64,000 bases of DNA, taken from the NCBI RefSeq assembly GCF_018141165.1, contig NZ_CP058557.1:1550001-1614000 (forward strand), written 5' to 3'. Below are positions 35,385 through 43,524 of the stretch, piece by piece. Origin of the DNA: Alkaliphilus sp. B6464. Its GTDB lineage: Bacteria > Bacillota > Clostridia > Peptostreptococcales > Natronincolaceae. The translations under genes were made by a program, and so were the position numbers. The notes below the pieces were generated by a model that saw only the letters and a list, made by a program, of their open reading frames with translations, had not been told where the DNA came from and did no database searches. Every line of letters begins with the position of its first letter. Position 1 is the first letter of the stretch.

Positions 35385-37139
35385 ATGAAAAAAATTAAAA
35401 AATCACTAGCTGTAATACTAACGCTAATATTAGTATTCTCTATAGCAGCTTGTCGGCCAAAAGAAACTAAAGAGAAAGTAACTCAGAAACCTGTGAATGG
35501 TACATTTGTAGGTGAAGGTAGAGGTAGGGGAGGACCACTTAAACTAGAGGTCGCTCTTGAAAACTCTGAAATTAAAAATATTAAAGTTTTAGAAAGTAAA
35601 GAATCAAGCTATACTAAGCCAGTTATTGCCGACTTAACTAAGCAGATAGTAGATACAAACTCTACAAAAGTTGATATTGTTTCAGGCGCTACATTAACTA
35701 GCCATGCAATAATTAATGCTGTAAAAGATGCTGTAAAAAAGGCAAATGTTACTTTAGCCGCAAAAGAAGTAACTAAAAAGCCTGTGAAGGCAGAAGATGT
35801 TTCAACTGATATAGTTATTATTGGAGCAGGTGGTGCAGGGCTTTCGGCTGCTATAGAGGCGACTAATCAAGGAGTGAAAGTAATAGTTGTAGAAAAAAAT
35901 GGATTTATGGGTGGAAATACAAACTATGCAACTGCTGGAATGAACGCTGCATATACAAAATATCAAGAAGAGAAGGGTATAAAAGATAGCCCAGAGCTAT
36001 TTTTTGAAGATACAATGAAGGGCGGGCACGAAAAAAATAATCCAGAATTGGTAAAGGTTTTAACTGGGGAATCAGCAGAAACCGTATATTGGCTTGAAGA
36101 TTTAGGGGCGAAACTATCTGAAATTGGAGCAACTGGTGGACAAAGTGCAGATAGAACTCATAAGGGTCCAGAAGGAATGGCTATAGGGCCACATCTTATG
36201 GATGTATTTACTAATCAGGTAGAAGACCTTGGCATTGAAGTTAGATTAAATACAAAGGCAGTAGATATTCTTTCAGAAGATAATAAGGCAACTGGTGTAA
36301 AAGTAGAGAATAAAGATGGAAATGCTTACAATATAAATGCTAAGGCAGTAATACTTGCATCTGGCGGATTTGGAGCTAATGCAGAGCTAATAACAAAATA
36401 CAAGCCTGAACTAGAAGGATTTGGAACAACTAACCAACCAGGAGCAACAGGTGATGCCCTTGTTATTACAGAGAAATTAGATGTGGCTTTAGTAGATATA
36501 AAAGAGATTCAAACTCATCCTACAGTAGTTCCTAAAATAAATGAGCTGATAACTGAAGGAGTAAGAGGAGACGGTGCTATTCTAGTAAACAGAGAAGGTA
36601 AAAGATTTGTAGATGAGCTTGAAACTAGAGATACAGTGTCTAAAGCTATATTATCTCAAGATGGTAAAACAGCATTTTTAGTCTTTGATCAACAAGTAGT
36701 AGATAAAACTAGTGCTATTAAAAAGTACAAAGATGCTGGATTATTAACAGAGGCGAGTTCAATAAAAGAGTTAGCTGAAAAGCTTAAAATAGATGTTAAA
36801 GGACTTGAAGAAACAGTAAACACTTATAATGAGTATGTTAAAAAGAAGGAAGATCCAGAGTTTGGTAGAAGAACATTACCTCTAGAGATTACAAAAGCAT
36901 CATTTTATGGAGTCGAAGTAGCACCAGCTATACACCATACCATGGGAGGAATAAAAATAAACAATAATACTGAAGTTATTAATAAATCAGGAAATATTAT
37001 TGAAGGCTTGTATGCCGCTGGAGAGGTTACAGGGGGAGTGCATGGTGGTAATCGAATTGGAGGAAATGCGATAACTGATATAACTGTATTTGGAAGAACA
37101 GCAGGAAAAAATGCTGCAACTGCTGTGAAAAATAAATAA
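35385..37139 (+). CDS. Secreted FMN/FAD flavoprotein reductase, fumarate-reductase type (paralogue 3)
   Basis: 584 residues from the ATG at 35385, chosen because it aligns with the start of paralogue 1 and follows GTGAGG; a GTG and an ATG lie 15 and 9 bases upstream. Lipobox IAAC (Cys23), SGATLTS FMN motif, GAGGAG FAD motif. It is a close relative of paralogue 1 with the same spacing of active-site residues, but Met388 is Leu here. So it is probably a dicarboxylate reductase with modified fit. The pair 1 and 3 look like a duplication that enclosed or was split by the regulator genes and paralogue 2. Confidence 0.9.
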   Translation: MKKIKKSLAVILTLILVFSIAACRPKETKEKVTQKPVNGTFVGEGRGRGGPLKLEVALENSEIKNIKVLESKESSYTKPVIADLTKQIVDTNSTKVDIVSGATLTSHAIINAVKDAVKKANVTLAAKEVTKKPVKAEDVSTDIVIIGAGGAGLSAAIEATNQGVKVIVVEKNGFMGGNTNYATAGMNAAYTKYQEEKGIKDSPELFFEDTMKGGHEKNNPELVKVLTGESAETVYWLEDLGAKLSEIGATGGQSADRTHKGPEGMAIGPHLMDVFTNQVEDLGIEVRLNTKAVDILSEDNKATGVKVENKDGNAYNINAKAVILASGGFGANAELITKYKPELEGFGTTNQPGATGDALVITEKLDVALVDIKEIQTHPTVVPKINELITEGVRGDGAILVNREGKRFVDELETRDTVSKAILSQDGKTAFLVFDQQVVDKTSAIKKYKDAGLLTEASSIKELAEKLKIDVKGLEETVNTYNEYVKKKEDPEFGRRTLPLEITKASFYGVEVAPAIHHTMGGIKINNNTEVINKSGNIIEGLYAAGEVTGGVHGGNRIGGNAITDITVFGRTAGKNAATAVKNK

Positions 37140-37151
37140 TAATAAAAAAAG

Positions 37152-37197
37152 ACAATGAATATTGGATATAGATTACCCATATTCATTGTTTTTTTAT
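37152..37197 (+). terminator. Terminator after flavin reductase paralogue 3
   Basis: ACAATGAATAT and ATATTCATTGT (37152-37162, 37179-37189) followed by TTTTTTT. Confidence 0.9.
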
Positions 37198-37247
37198 ATG
37201 CTAAATCTTAGTATGTAAAGTTGAAATTAAAAATATGCTTTATTTAA

Positions 37248-38267
37248 TTACTTACTTCTTTCATATTGCATTGGCCATTTAATATTATCACGAACTTCTT
37301 TAGCTGCATGTAAAGGCCAGTAAGGATTTCGAAGAAGCTCTCTACCGAAGAATACTAAATCTGATCTGTTATTTCTTAAAATTTCCTCTGCCATAAGTGG
37401 ATTTGTAATTAAACCACCAGCAATTGTAGGTAAACCAGTTTCTTTTTTTATCACTTCGGCAAAAGGAACTTGATAGCCTGGATATGCCTTAATTTCAGCA
37501 GGAACTACTGCACCAGAACTTACATTAACAATATCAACTTCGTATTCTCTAAGTAAATTGATAATATTAGCTAAATCCTCAGGATGGTTTCCATTAGTCA
37601 CATAATCTTCTGCAGAAACTCTTAGGATAATAGGTAGTTCCCTAGGCCATACCTCTCGTACACCTTGAAGAATTTCTTTTAAGAATCTTGCTCTGTTTTC
37701 TAAGCTACCTCCGTATTTATCAGTCCGATGATTAGATAAAGGAGATAAAAACTCATTGATTAAATATCCATGGGCTCCATGAATTTCAATTATATCAAAA
37801 CCTGCTTCCAAGGAACGTCTTGCACCCATTTTAAAGGATTCAATTATATTCTGGATTTCATCTTGTGTAAGTTCAATAGGAGTTTTGTAGTCTTCACTGA
37901 AGGGGATAGCACTGGGAGCTACAATATTTTCTGAAGCTACACTACACTTTCTTCCTGCATGGGCCAGTTGAATACCAACCTTGGCACCATGTTTTTTACA
38001 TTCTTCCACAATTCTTTTTAACCCATTTACATGCTCATCTTTCCAAATTCCTAAATCATTGGCAGAAATTCGCCCTCTAGGTTCTACAGCAGTAGCTTCA
38101 ATAATAATAAGGCCTACTCCGCCAATGGCCCTACTAGCGTAATGGATTATATGCCAATTATCCACATTACCATCCTCATCTGCACTATATTGGCACATTG
38201 GAGCCATTACAATTCGATTTTTAATCTCTAAATTTTTCAATGTAAAAGAACTAAATAATATAGACAT
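37248..38267 (-). CDS. Old Yellow Enzyme-family NAD(P)H:flavin oxidoreductase (YqjM/NamA type)
   Basis: 339 residues, a TIM-barrel FMN enzyme. The N-terminal NRIVMAPMCQYSADEDG carries the Cys typical of the YqjM/NamA branch; QLAHAGRK, the substrate-binding HGAHGYLINEFLSPLSNHRT, and the C-terminal GRELLRNPYWPLHAA plus the YER near the end (the Arg finger of YqjM) are all present. It reduces activated C=C bonds of enals, enones or maleimides. It is encoded opposite the flavin reductases and may complement them in detoxification or electron disposal. Confidence 0.92.
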   Translation of the reverse strand: MSILFSSFTLKNLEIKNRIVMAPMCQYSADEDGNVDNWHIIHYASRAIGGVGLIIIEATAVEPRGRISANDLGIWKDEHVNGLKRIVEECKKHGAKVGIQLAHAGRKCSVASENIVAPSAIPFSEDYKTPIELTQDEIQNIIESFKMGARRSLEAGFDIIEIHGAHGYLINEFLSPLSNHRTDKYGGSLENRARFLKEILQGVREVWPRELPIILRVSAEDYVTNGNHPEDLANIINLLREYEVDIVNVSSGAVVPAEIKAYPGYQVPFAEVIKKETGLPTIAGGLITNPLMAEEILRNNRSDLVFFGRELLRNPYWPLHAAKEVRDNIKWPMQYERSK

Positions 38268-38357
38268 AAAATTCTCTCCTTTCTTATATTATATGATTAT
38301 ACCCTTTATCTAACATTATATAGTATTGAACTATCTTACATGATATTCATTTTAAAA

Positions 38358-38563
38358 TATGCTACAACAGCAATCATCTTTGTAGTAGCTAATAAAATGA
38401 CTACTGGGGCGAATGCCATATTGCTTCAATATACTGCATCAATTTATGTAGCTTTAGCTTTAAGAATGCAAAAGGATGCCTCGCCATTAAGTCAGTTTCT
38501 GCATTAGAGGCCACATTAATTCCAGTTATAGAACCCATTATGAATCCTAATAGAATACATTGA
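38358..38563 (+). pseudogene. Remnant of an EamA/DMT-family transporter
   Basis: Two pieces in different frames resemble EamA transporter segments: FVVANKMTTGANAILLQYTA with SIYVAL after it (38382-38450 region), a stop, then SALEATLIPVIEPIMNP (about 38494-38550) in another frame. In intact genes these are about 50 residues apart with more sequence around them. So this is a frameshifted, internally deleted relic, not a functional gene. Confidence 0.75.
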
Positions 38564-38571
38564 TCATTAAA

Positions 38572-38612
38572 AAATAAGGTATGGACGCTTAGCTGGAGGC
38601 CATACCTTATTT
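38572..38612. terminator. Hairpin terminator downstream of the relic and the small spore-like gene
   Basis: AAATAAGGTATGG and CCATACCTTATTT form a 13-bp stem; it serves as terminator for the - strand gene ending at 38643 and perhaps formerly for the relic transporter. Confidence 0.75.
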
Positions 38613-38642
38613 AAAATACTGTTTAAAAAAGATGACAATGGC

Positions 38643-38807
38643 TTATTTTTTATTTTTTGATTGAGATTTTTTATTTTGATCAGAAATGAGCTTTCGATTA
38701 TTTAGCATATCTTCATTATCAATTGCGCCAACTTCACCAGCAATTTCATAGTTTAGTGCTTTAAAAAAGTTTTTATCGACTGTGCTTTTAGTTTGTTTTT
38801 CTTTCAT
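38643..38807 (-). CDS. Small spore-protein-like hypothetical protein
   Basis: 54 residues from the ATG at 38807, which has a clean GAGGTGAT site. The segment FFKALNYEIAGEVGAIDNED recalls the KYEIAxELG core of alpha/beta-type small acid-soluble spore proteins, but the second half of the SASP fold is missing, replaced by a Lys/Ser/Asn-rich tail. It may be a minor spore protein; the match is short and the function uncertain. Confidence 0.6.
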   Translation of the reverse strand: MKEKQTKSTVDKNFFKALNYEIAGEVGAIDNEDMLNNRKLISDQNKKSQSKNKK

Positions 38808-39196
38808 AATTATCACCTCATATTTATTTTTTGCGGAATCTATTCTAAAATACAAGGTAATTTGAGGAATCATACTTTGTATATCCGATATAAGACGAGC
38901 AATTTGTTTATATAATTTAAAAAGGATGATTATACACAAATTGATAAAATTTTTTTGTAATTAAACTTTTTAAGTCGTTAAAATGTTTCAATGAATATAA
39001 AATAACATGTTAATATGATTTTATAACAGAATAGAGTCTTTATAAAACTCTAGTTTCATCTTGTAATATAGCTATGATATAATAATTGCCAAGATGTAAA
39101 ATATGCTAAAGGCTTATAAATATAGAAATAAGGATAGGTTTGATTATAATTTATTTTAAAGAAAAGAATAAAGATAAGAAAGGAGTAGATATTGAA
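38808..39196. other. Intergenic region before lysA
   Basis: AT-rich. A TATAAT box at 39078-39083 preceded by a weak TTTCAT (39054-39059) is the best promoter candidate for lysA. No lysine riboswitch or other structured leader was recognised. Confidence 0.4.
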
Positions 39197-40534
39197 ATGA
39201 ATTTTAAAAATATTAATGAAACAAACTTTATATTTGACAACTGTGATACAGTAGAGCTTGCACAAACCTTTGGGACACCTTTATATGTGATTTCAGAGGA
39301 TAGAATTAAAAGTAAATGCGAAGACATTAGAAGAAATTTTTTAATGAAATATCCAAATACAAAGGCAGCATATGCCAGTAAGGCATTTTTAACCATGGCT
39401 ATGTGTAAAATTATAGATCGTGAGGGACTCGGACTTGATGTTGTTTCGGGTGGAGAACTTTATACTGCCATAAAGGCAAATTTTCCTATGGAAAGAATAA
39501 TGTTTCATGGAAGCAATAAATCCTACGAAGAATTAGTCCTAGCGGTAACCCATAACATTGGGAGGATTATTGTAGATAATGTATATGAGTTAGAAATGTT
39601 AGAGCGCATTGCAAAGGAGCAAGGTAAAAAGGTAGCAATCCTTTTTAGAATCACCCCAGGGGTAGGAGGAAATACTCATGAGTATATTACTACAGGACAA
39701 AAGGATTCTAAGTTTGGTATTCCACTAGAGAAAGAAATTATTGAATATGCAGTTAGAAAATCAATGGACTCATCTAACATCGATCTGAAAGGATTTCACT
39801 TTCATGTAGGTTCTCAGCTATTTGGAATTAGTTCACATATATTAGCTATACAGGTTGTATTAGATCTTATGAAAAATTTAAAAGAAGAACTTGGTTTTAT
39901 TACACATGAATTAAATACTGGAGGAGGCTTCGGAATTCAATATACAGATGAAGATGAGGCAACAAAATCCGTACCTTTTTTTATTGATCCTATTATGGAA
40001 ACTATAAAAGAAGGATGTAGCGAAGCAAACTTGGACATGCCTACGATTATTATAGAGCCAGGTAGATGGATTGTGGGAGAGGCTGGAATAACTCTGTATA
40101 CACTTGGAGCGATTAAAGAAATACCAAAGGTGAGAACCTATGCAAGTGTTGATGGGGGACTTCCAGATAATCCGAGACCTGCTTTATATAAGGCAAAATA
40201 TGATGCAATTGTAGCGAACAGAGCTAATCAAAAAGCAGAAGAGGTTGTTACAATAGCAGGTAAATGCTGTGAAACAGGAGATATTTTAATTTGGGATTTA
40301 AAGGTGCCAAAGGTTACATCTGGGGATATTTTAGCAGTTTTAAATACAGGAGCATATAATTATTCAATGGCAAGTAATTATAATAAGCTACCAAGACCTG
40401 CTGTAGTATTAGTCAGTAAAGGAAATGCCCAGCTTATAGTAGAAAGAGAAAAATATGAACATTTATTAGATAGGGAAGTAATCCCTGAGCATTTAGATAA
40501 TATTCAAAGCACAAAATTAACATTCGGAGCATAA
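39197..40534 (+). CDS. lysA: Diaminopimelate decarboxylase (LysA family)
   Basis: 445 residues from the ATG at 39197 after AAAGGAG. A fold-III PLP enzyme: YASKAFLTMAMCK carries the PLP lysine near residue 60; HFHVGSQLFG, NTGGGFGIQYT and EPGRWIVGEAG bind PLP phosphate; GKCCETGD carries the catalytic Cys of the partner subunit. It makes lysine from meso-diaminopimelate. Placed before a murein-tripeptide-type carboxypeptidase and an M20 hydrolase, it may serve peptidoglycan-peptide or lysine recycling rather than only synthesis. Confidence 0.92.
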   Translation: MNFKNINETNFIFDNCDTVELAQTFGTPLYVISEDRIKSKCEDIRRNFLMKYPNTKAAYASKAFLTMAMCKIIDREGLGLDVVSGGELYTAIKANFPMERIMFHGSNKSYEELVLAVTHNIGRIIVDNVYELEMLERIAKEQGKKVAILFRITPGVGGNTHEYITTGQKDSKFGIPLEKEIIEYAVRKSMDSSNIDLKGFHFHVGSQLFGISSHILAIQVVLDLMKNLKEELGFITHELNTGGGFGIQYTDEDEATKSVPFFIDPIMETIKEGCSEANLDMPTIIIEPGRWIVGEAGITLYTLGAIKEIPKVRTYASVDGGLPDNPRPALYKAKYDAIVANRANQKAEEVVTIAGKCCETGDILIWDLKVPKVTSGDILAVLNTGAYNYSMASNYNKLPRPAVVLVSKGNAQLIVEREKYEHLLDREVIPEHLDNIQSTKLTFGA

Positions 40535-40541
40535 CTATTTA

Positions 40542-40570
40542 TTAGGGCTATTTATAGCCCTAATTTTTTT
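40542..40570 (+). terminator. Strong terminator between lysA and the S66 peptidase gene
   Basis: TTAGGGCTA and TAGCCCTAA (40542-40550, 40555-40563) followed by seven Ts, only 16 bases before the next start codon. The downstream pair must rely on read-through or a promoter within lysA. Confidence 0.9.
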
Positions 40571-40586
40571 ATAGGGAGAGATAAAT

Positions 40587-41516
40587 ATGCTTAAACCAAA
40601 AGCACTGAAATTAGGTGATATGATAGGGATAATAGCACCTTCGAGTCCAACTACAGAGGCCAATGTGAAACTAGCAAAGGAGCAGGTAGAAGGTTTAGGT
40701 TTCAAGGTGAAATTAGGACCTAGCTGTTATGCTACCCATGGCTATTTAGCTGGTACAGATCAGCTAAGGGCAGACGATCTAAATAATATGTTCTATGATA
40801 AAGAAATAAAAGGGATTATATGTCTAAGGGGGGGCTATGGGGCTCCTAGAATACTAAATAAGATAGACTTTGAACTAATTAAAGCAAATCCAAAGGTGTT
40901 TGTAGGGTATAGTGATATTACAGCTCTACATATGTCTATAAATCAAATCAGTAATTTGGTAACTTTTCATGGTCCTATGGCATCTTCAGACATTGCAGAT
41001 GGATTAGATGATTTCTCCAAGAAGGAATTTTTAAGAGCTATTATGGAGCCACAGCCAATGGGGCACATATTTAATCCAAAAGATAAGAATATACAATGTC
41101 TTGTAGGCGGAAAAGCTAGGGGAGTAATTATTGGAGGAAATCTATCCTTAGTGACAGCTACAATAGGAACTACCTATGAAATTGATACAAGGGGAAAGAT
41201 ATTGTTTTTAGAAGAAATAGGAGAAGAGCCTTATAAAGTAGATAGGATGCTTACTCAACTAGCTTTAGCAGGAAAGCTTAAGGATGCAACTGGCATTATC
41301 CTTGGAGATTGGAATGACTGCGAATCTACAAAACACTACGAAAGTTTAAGTTTAATGGAAGTTTTTCAGGAGATTATAGTTCCTCACGGAAAACCAACTA
41401 TTTTTGATCTAAAGGCAGGACATTGCACGCCGCAAGTAACACTTCCTTTTGGAGTGAATGCATGTTTAGATGCATATGAATGTAAGCTTACCATAGAGGA
41501 GAGTGGATTAATATAA
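40587..41516 (+). CDS. S66-family LD-carboxypeptidase / MccF-like peptidase
   Basis: 309 residues. Family landmarks: GIIAPSSPTTEANV at the N-terminus, GGYGAPRIL, the nucleophile Ser in VGYSDITALH (about residue 113), the Glu of the triad in LFLEEIGEEPYKVDRML and the His in DLKAGHCTPQVTLPFG near the C-terminus. S66 enzymes cut L-D bonds of murein tetrapeptides (LdcA) or peptide-nucleotide antibiotics (MccF). The stop overlaps the start of the M20 gene (TAATG), so the two are coupled. Confidence 0.92.
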   Translation: MLKPKALKLGDMIGIIAPSSPTTEANVKLAKEQVEGLGFKVKLGPSCYATHGYLAGTDQLRADDLNNMFYDKEIKGIICLRGGYGAPRILNKIDFELIKANPKVFVGYSDITALHMSINQISNLVTFHGPMASSDIADGLDDFSKKEFLRAIMEPQPMGHIFNPKDKNIQCLVGGKARGVIIGGNLSLVTATIGTTYEIDTRGKILFLEEIGEEPYKVDRMLTQLALAGKLKDATGIILGDWNDCESTKHYESLSLMEVFQEIIVPHGKPTIFDLKAGHCTPQVTLPFGVNACLDAYECKLTIEESGLI

Positions 41517-42706
41517 TGGAAGGAGTTCATTCGATATTACTTGAAGCAGAAAAAATAAAGAATTGGATGGTTGAAATTAGAAGAGACTTTCATATGAATC
41601 CCGAGTTAGGTATGGAAGAATTTCGCACAAGAGATAAAATTGTTGAATATCTACAGGGGATGGGAATTGAGTATATAACAGGAGTAGCAGGTACTGGTAT
41701 CCTAGGTATAATACGAGGTAGAGAAGATGGAAAAACCATTGCACTTAGGGCTGATATGGATGCATTACCTATTCAAGATGAAAAAGCTGTGTCTTATCGT
41801 TCTACTGTTCCAGGGAAAATGCATGCTTGTGGACATGATGCTCATATGGCTGTTCTTTTAGGAGCTGCAAGGATGCTTAAGGGAAAGCAGGAACAGTTAA
41901 AAGGAAATGTAAAATTATTTTTTCAGCCAGCAGAAGAAACTGTTGGAGGTGCCAAGCCTATGATTGAGGCTGGTGTAATGGAAGAGCCTAAGGTAGATGC
42001 AGTCCTAGGATTACATGTAACTCCAGAGATACCAGCAGGAGAAATTGGAATAAAATATGGTCAAATGAATGCCTCATCAGATTCTATTAAGATTATTCTT
42101 CGTGGGAAAAGTAGTCATGGGGCCTACCCCCAAGATGGAGTCGATACTATAATGATGGCTGGTCAAGTACTTACATCTCTACAAACTATTGTGAGTAGAA
42201 ATGTGGACCCCAGAAGCTCTGTCGTAGTAACCATAGGTACTATTAATGGAGGAACACAAAGTAATATAATAGCTGACAAGGTAGAACTAGTTGGGACAGT
42301 AAGAACCTTAGATTCTGATACCAGATCCCTAGTAATAAGCAGGATAGAGGAAATTGTAACTAAAGTCACTGAAGCTATGGGTGGCAGTGCACAATTTATT
42401 CGAGAAGAAGGTTACACAGCATTAATTAATACAGATAAAATTGTAGATGTTGTAAAGGCGAATGCAGAAAAAGTTCTAGGGTTAGATAAGGTGCATGTGC
42501 TTAAACAAGCAAGTTTAGGTGTGGAAGATTTCGCATACTTTGCTAAAGAATCTCCCTCAGCTTTCTATAGGCTGGGGTGTAGGAACTATGAAAAAGGAAT
42601 TGTACATGATGCCCATTATTGTCTCTTCGATATAGATGAAGACTGTCTAGTGATAGGTGCAGCGTTACAGGTACAAAATGTTTTATCGCTTTTGGAGGAA
42701 CAGTAA
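41516..42706 (+). CDS. M20-family amidohydrolase (N-acyl-amino-acid / diaminopimelate deacylase type)
   Basis: 396 residues. MHACGHDAHMAVLLGAARML, QPAEETVGGAKPMIEAGVM and LGLHVTPEIPAGEIG are the metal-binding and catalytic segments of the hippurate-hydrolase / N-acetyl-diaminopimelate deacetylase branch; the dimerisation domain lies in the middle (SSHGAYPQDGVDTIMMAG). The Cys in HACGHD is typical of this branch. Coupled to the S66 peptidase gene, suggesting stepwise hydrolysis of acylated or murein-derived peptides. Confidence 0.92.
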   Translation: MEGVHSILLEAEKIKNWMVEIRRDFHMNPELGMEEFRTRDKIVEYLQGMGIEYITGVAGTGILGIIRGREDGKTIALRADMDALPIQDEKAVSYRSTVPGKMHACGHDAHMAVLLGAARMLKGKQEQLKGNVKLFFQPAEETVGGAKPMIEAGVMEEPKVDAVLGLHVTPEIPAGEIGIKYGQMNASSDSIKIILRGKSSHGAYPQDGVDTIMMAGQVLTSLQTIVSRNVDPRSSVVVTIGTINGGTQSNIIADKVELVGTVRTLDSDTRSLVISRIEEIVTKVTEAMGGSAQFIREEGYTALINTDKIVDVVKANAEKVLGLDKVHVLKQASLGVEDFAYFAKESPSAFYRLGCRNYEKGIVHDAHYCLFDIDEDCLVIGAALQVQNVLSLLEEQ

Positions 42707-42742
42707 TTTAACCTGTTGTGCTAGTAAAGCTTACAAATAGAA

Positions 42743-42887
42743 AAAGCTCCAACAATTATGTTAATCTATCTTTGATAACCATCACGAAATCAAGATAGGG
42801 GGATAACATATGCTGGAGCTTATTAAGAAATATTCTATCAAAGAAATTGGTGATTTAAAAGAATTTTTACTGTCACCTATATATTAA
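42743..42887 (+). other. Structured region with a 25-codon frame, possible mobile-element relic
   Basis: An imperfect inverted repeat spans 42743-42822 (AAGCTCCA with TGGAGCTT outside, TGTTA/TAACA and CTATCTT/AAGATAG inside). The last arm overlaps an ATG with a GGGGGAT site that opens a 25-codon frame (42810-42887, MLELIKKYSIKEIGDLKEFL...) ending early. This looks like the left end and truncated first gene of an insertion sequence or a hairpin-controlled small peptide; the family could not be named. Confidence 0.35.
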
Positions 42888-42941
42888 TTGGGGTCTCGCC
42901 AACATTTCCGACAAATCTCACGCTAAGCCTAAAACATTACA

Positions 42942-42996
42942 AAAAGTAGGATATTTGTGACATGTAAAAAACCATATCACAAAAGCCTACTCTTTT
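42942..42996. terminator. Long hairpin with T-run
   Basis: AGTAGG-at-ATTTGTGA pairs with TCACAAA-ag-CCTACT across a loop, followed by CTTTTATTTTT. It terminates + strand transcripts from the peptidase operon or the preceding relic. Confidence 0.6.
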
Positions 42997-43076
42997 ATTT
43001 TTGTGATATCACAATATTGTATAAGGGATTTTGTGATATATTTTATCTATATTATTATTGTTGTTTTTTAATGCGA

Positions 43077-43307
43077 TCAGTATTCTTCACCTGTATTAAT
43101 ACTCATCGCTTCCAAAATCATCCTATTCTTTTCGTCTCTCCAAGAATCGTCCTTTGTAATTACAGTAATATTATTTTCATCTTTAGTAGTATTAGCTGCA
43201 GCTGCTTTATATACTTTTTCTCTATTCGATTTCATAAATTCTGCGAAGAAAGTAATAGTCTTATCGTCCTTTTTATATTTATATCTCTTGATCTTATTCT
43301 TATTCAT
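43077..43307 (-). CDS. Small hypothetical protein
   Basis: 76 residues. The ATG has a good AGGAGTGG site at proper distance. Very basic N-terminus (NKNKIKRYKYKK), a possible helix (FFAEFMKSNREKVYKAAAA) and an acidic C-terminus. No family recognised. It is flanked by hairpins on one side and the DUF11 giant gene on the other. Likely real because of the ribosome site and because no overlapping frame is better. Confidence 0.5.
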   Translation of the reverse strand: MNKNKIKRYKYKKDDKTITFFAEFMKSNREKVYKAAAANTTKDENNITVITKDDSWRDEKNRMILEAMSINTGEEY

Positions 43308-43524
43308 ATTATGCCACTCCTGATCTTACCTAATCAACACCATATATATACTATAGTTTATTTAAATCTACTTTGCCCGCATGGAATATATGCTGAAACT
43401 GATAATAATATTTTTTTGCTTATAAACAATCACCAATGTAACCTTAAACTTCAGACTACATAATATATTGTGCGTCACAAGATATATTATTATATAACAA
43501 ATTATTCAAGAAAGGTGTGGTATT
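43308..43524. promoter_or_regulatory. Divergent promoter region of the DUF11 gene
   Basis: Contains an imperfect palindrome at 43461-43487 (TAATATATTGTG, CGT, then CACAAGATATATTA) 40 bases before the DUF11 start codon and an AAGAAAGGTGTGG ribosome site. The palindrome may bind a regulator; no consensus was recognised. Confidence 0.35.

Noticed and set aside
42957-43463. A 168-codon + strand frame of Cys/Phe/Ile-rich composition
   Set aside because: It is a by-product of AT-rich sequence and the reverse of the small - strand gene at 43077-43307, which has a proper ribosome site.
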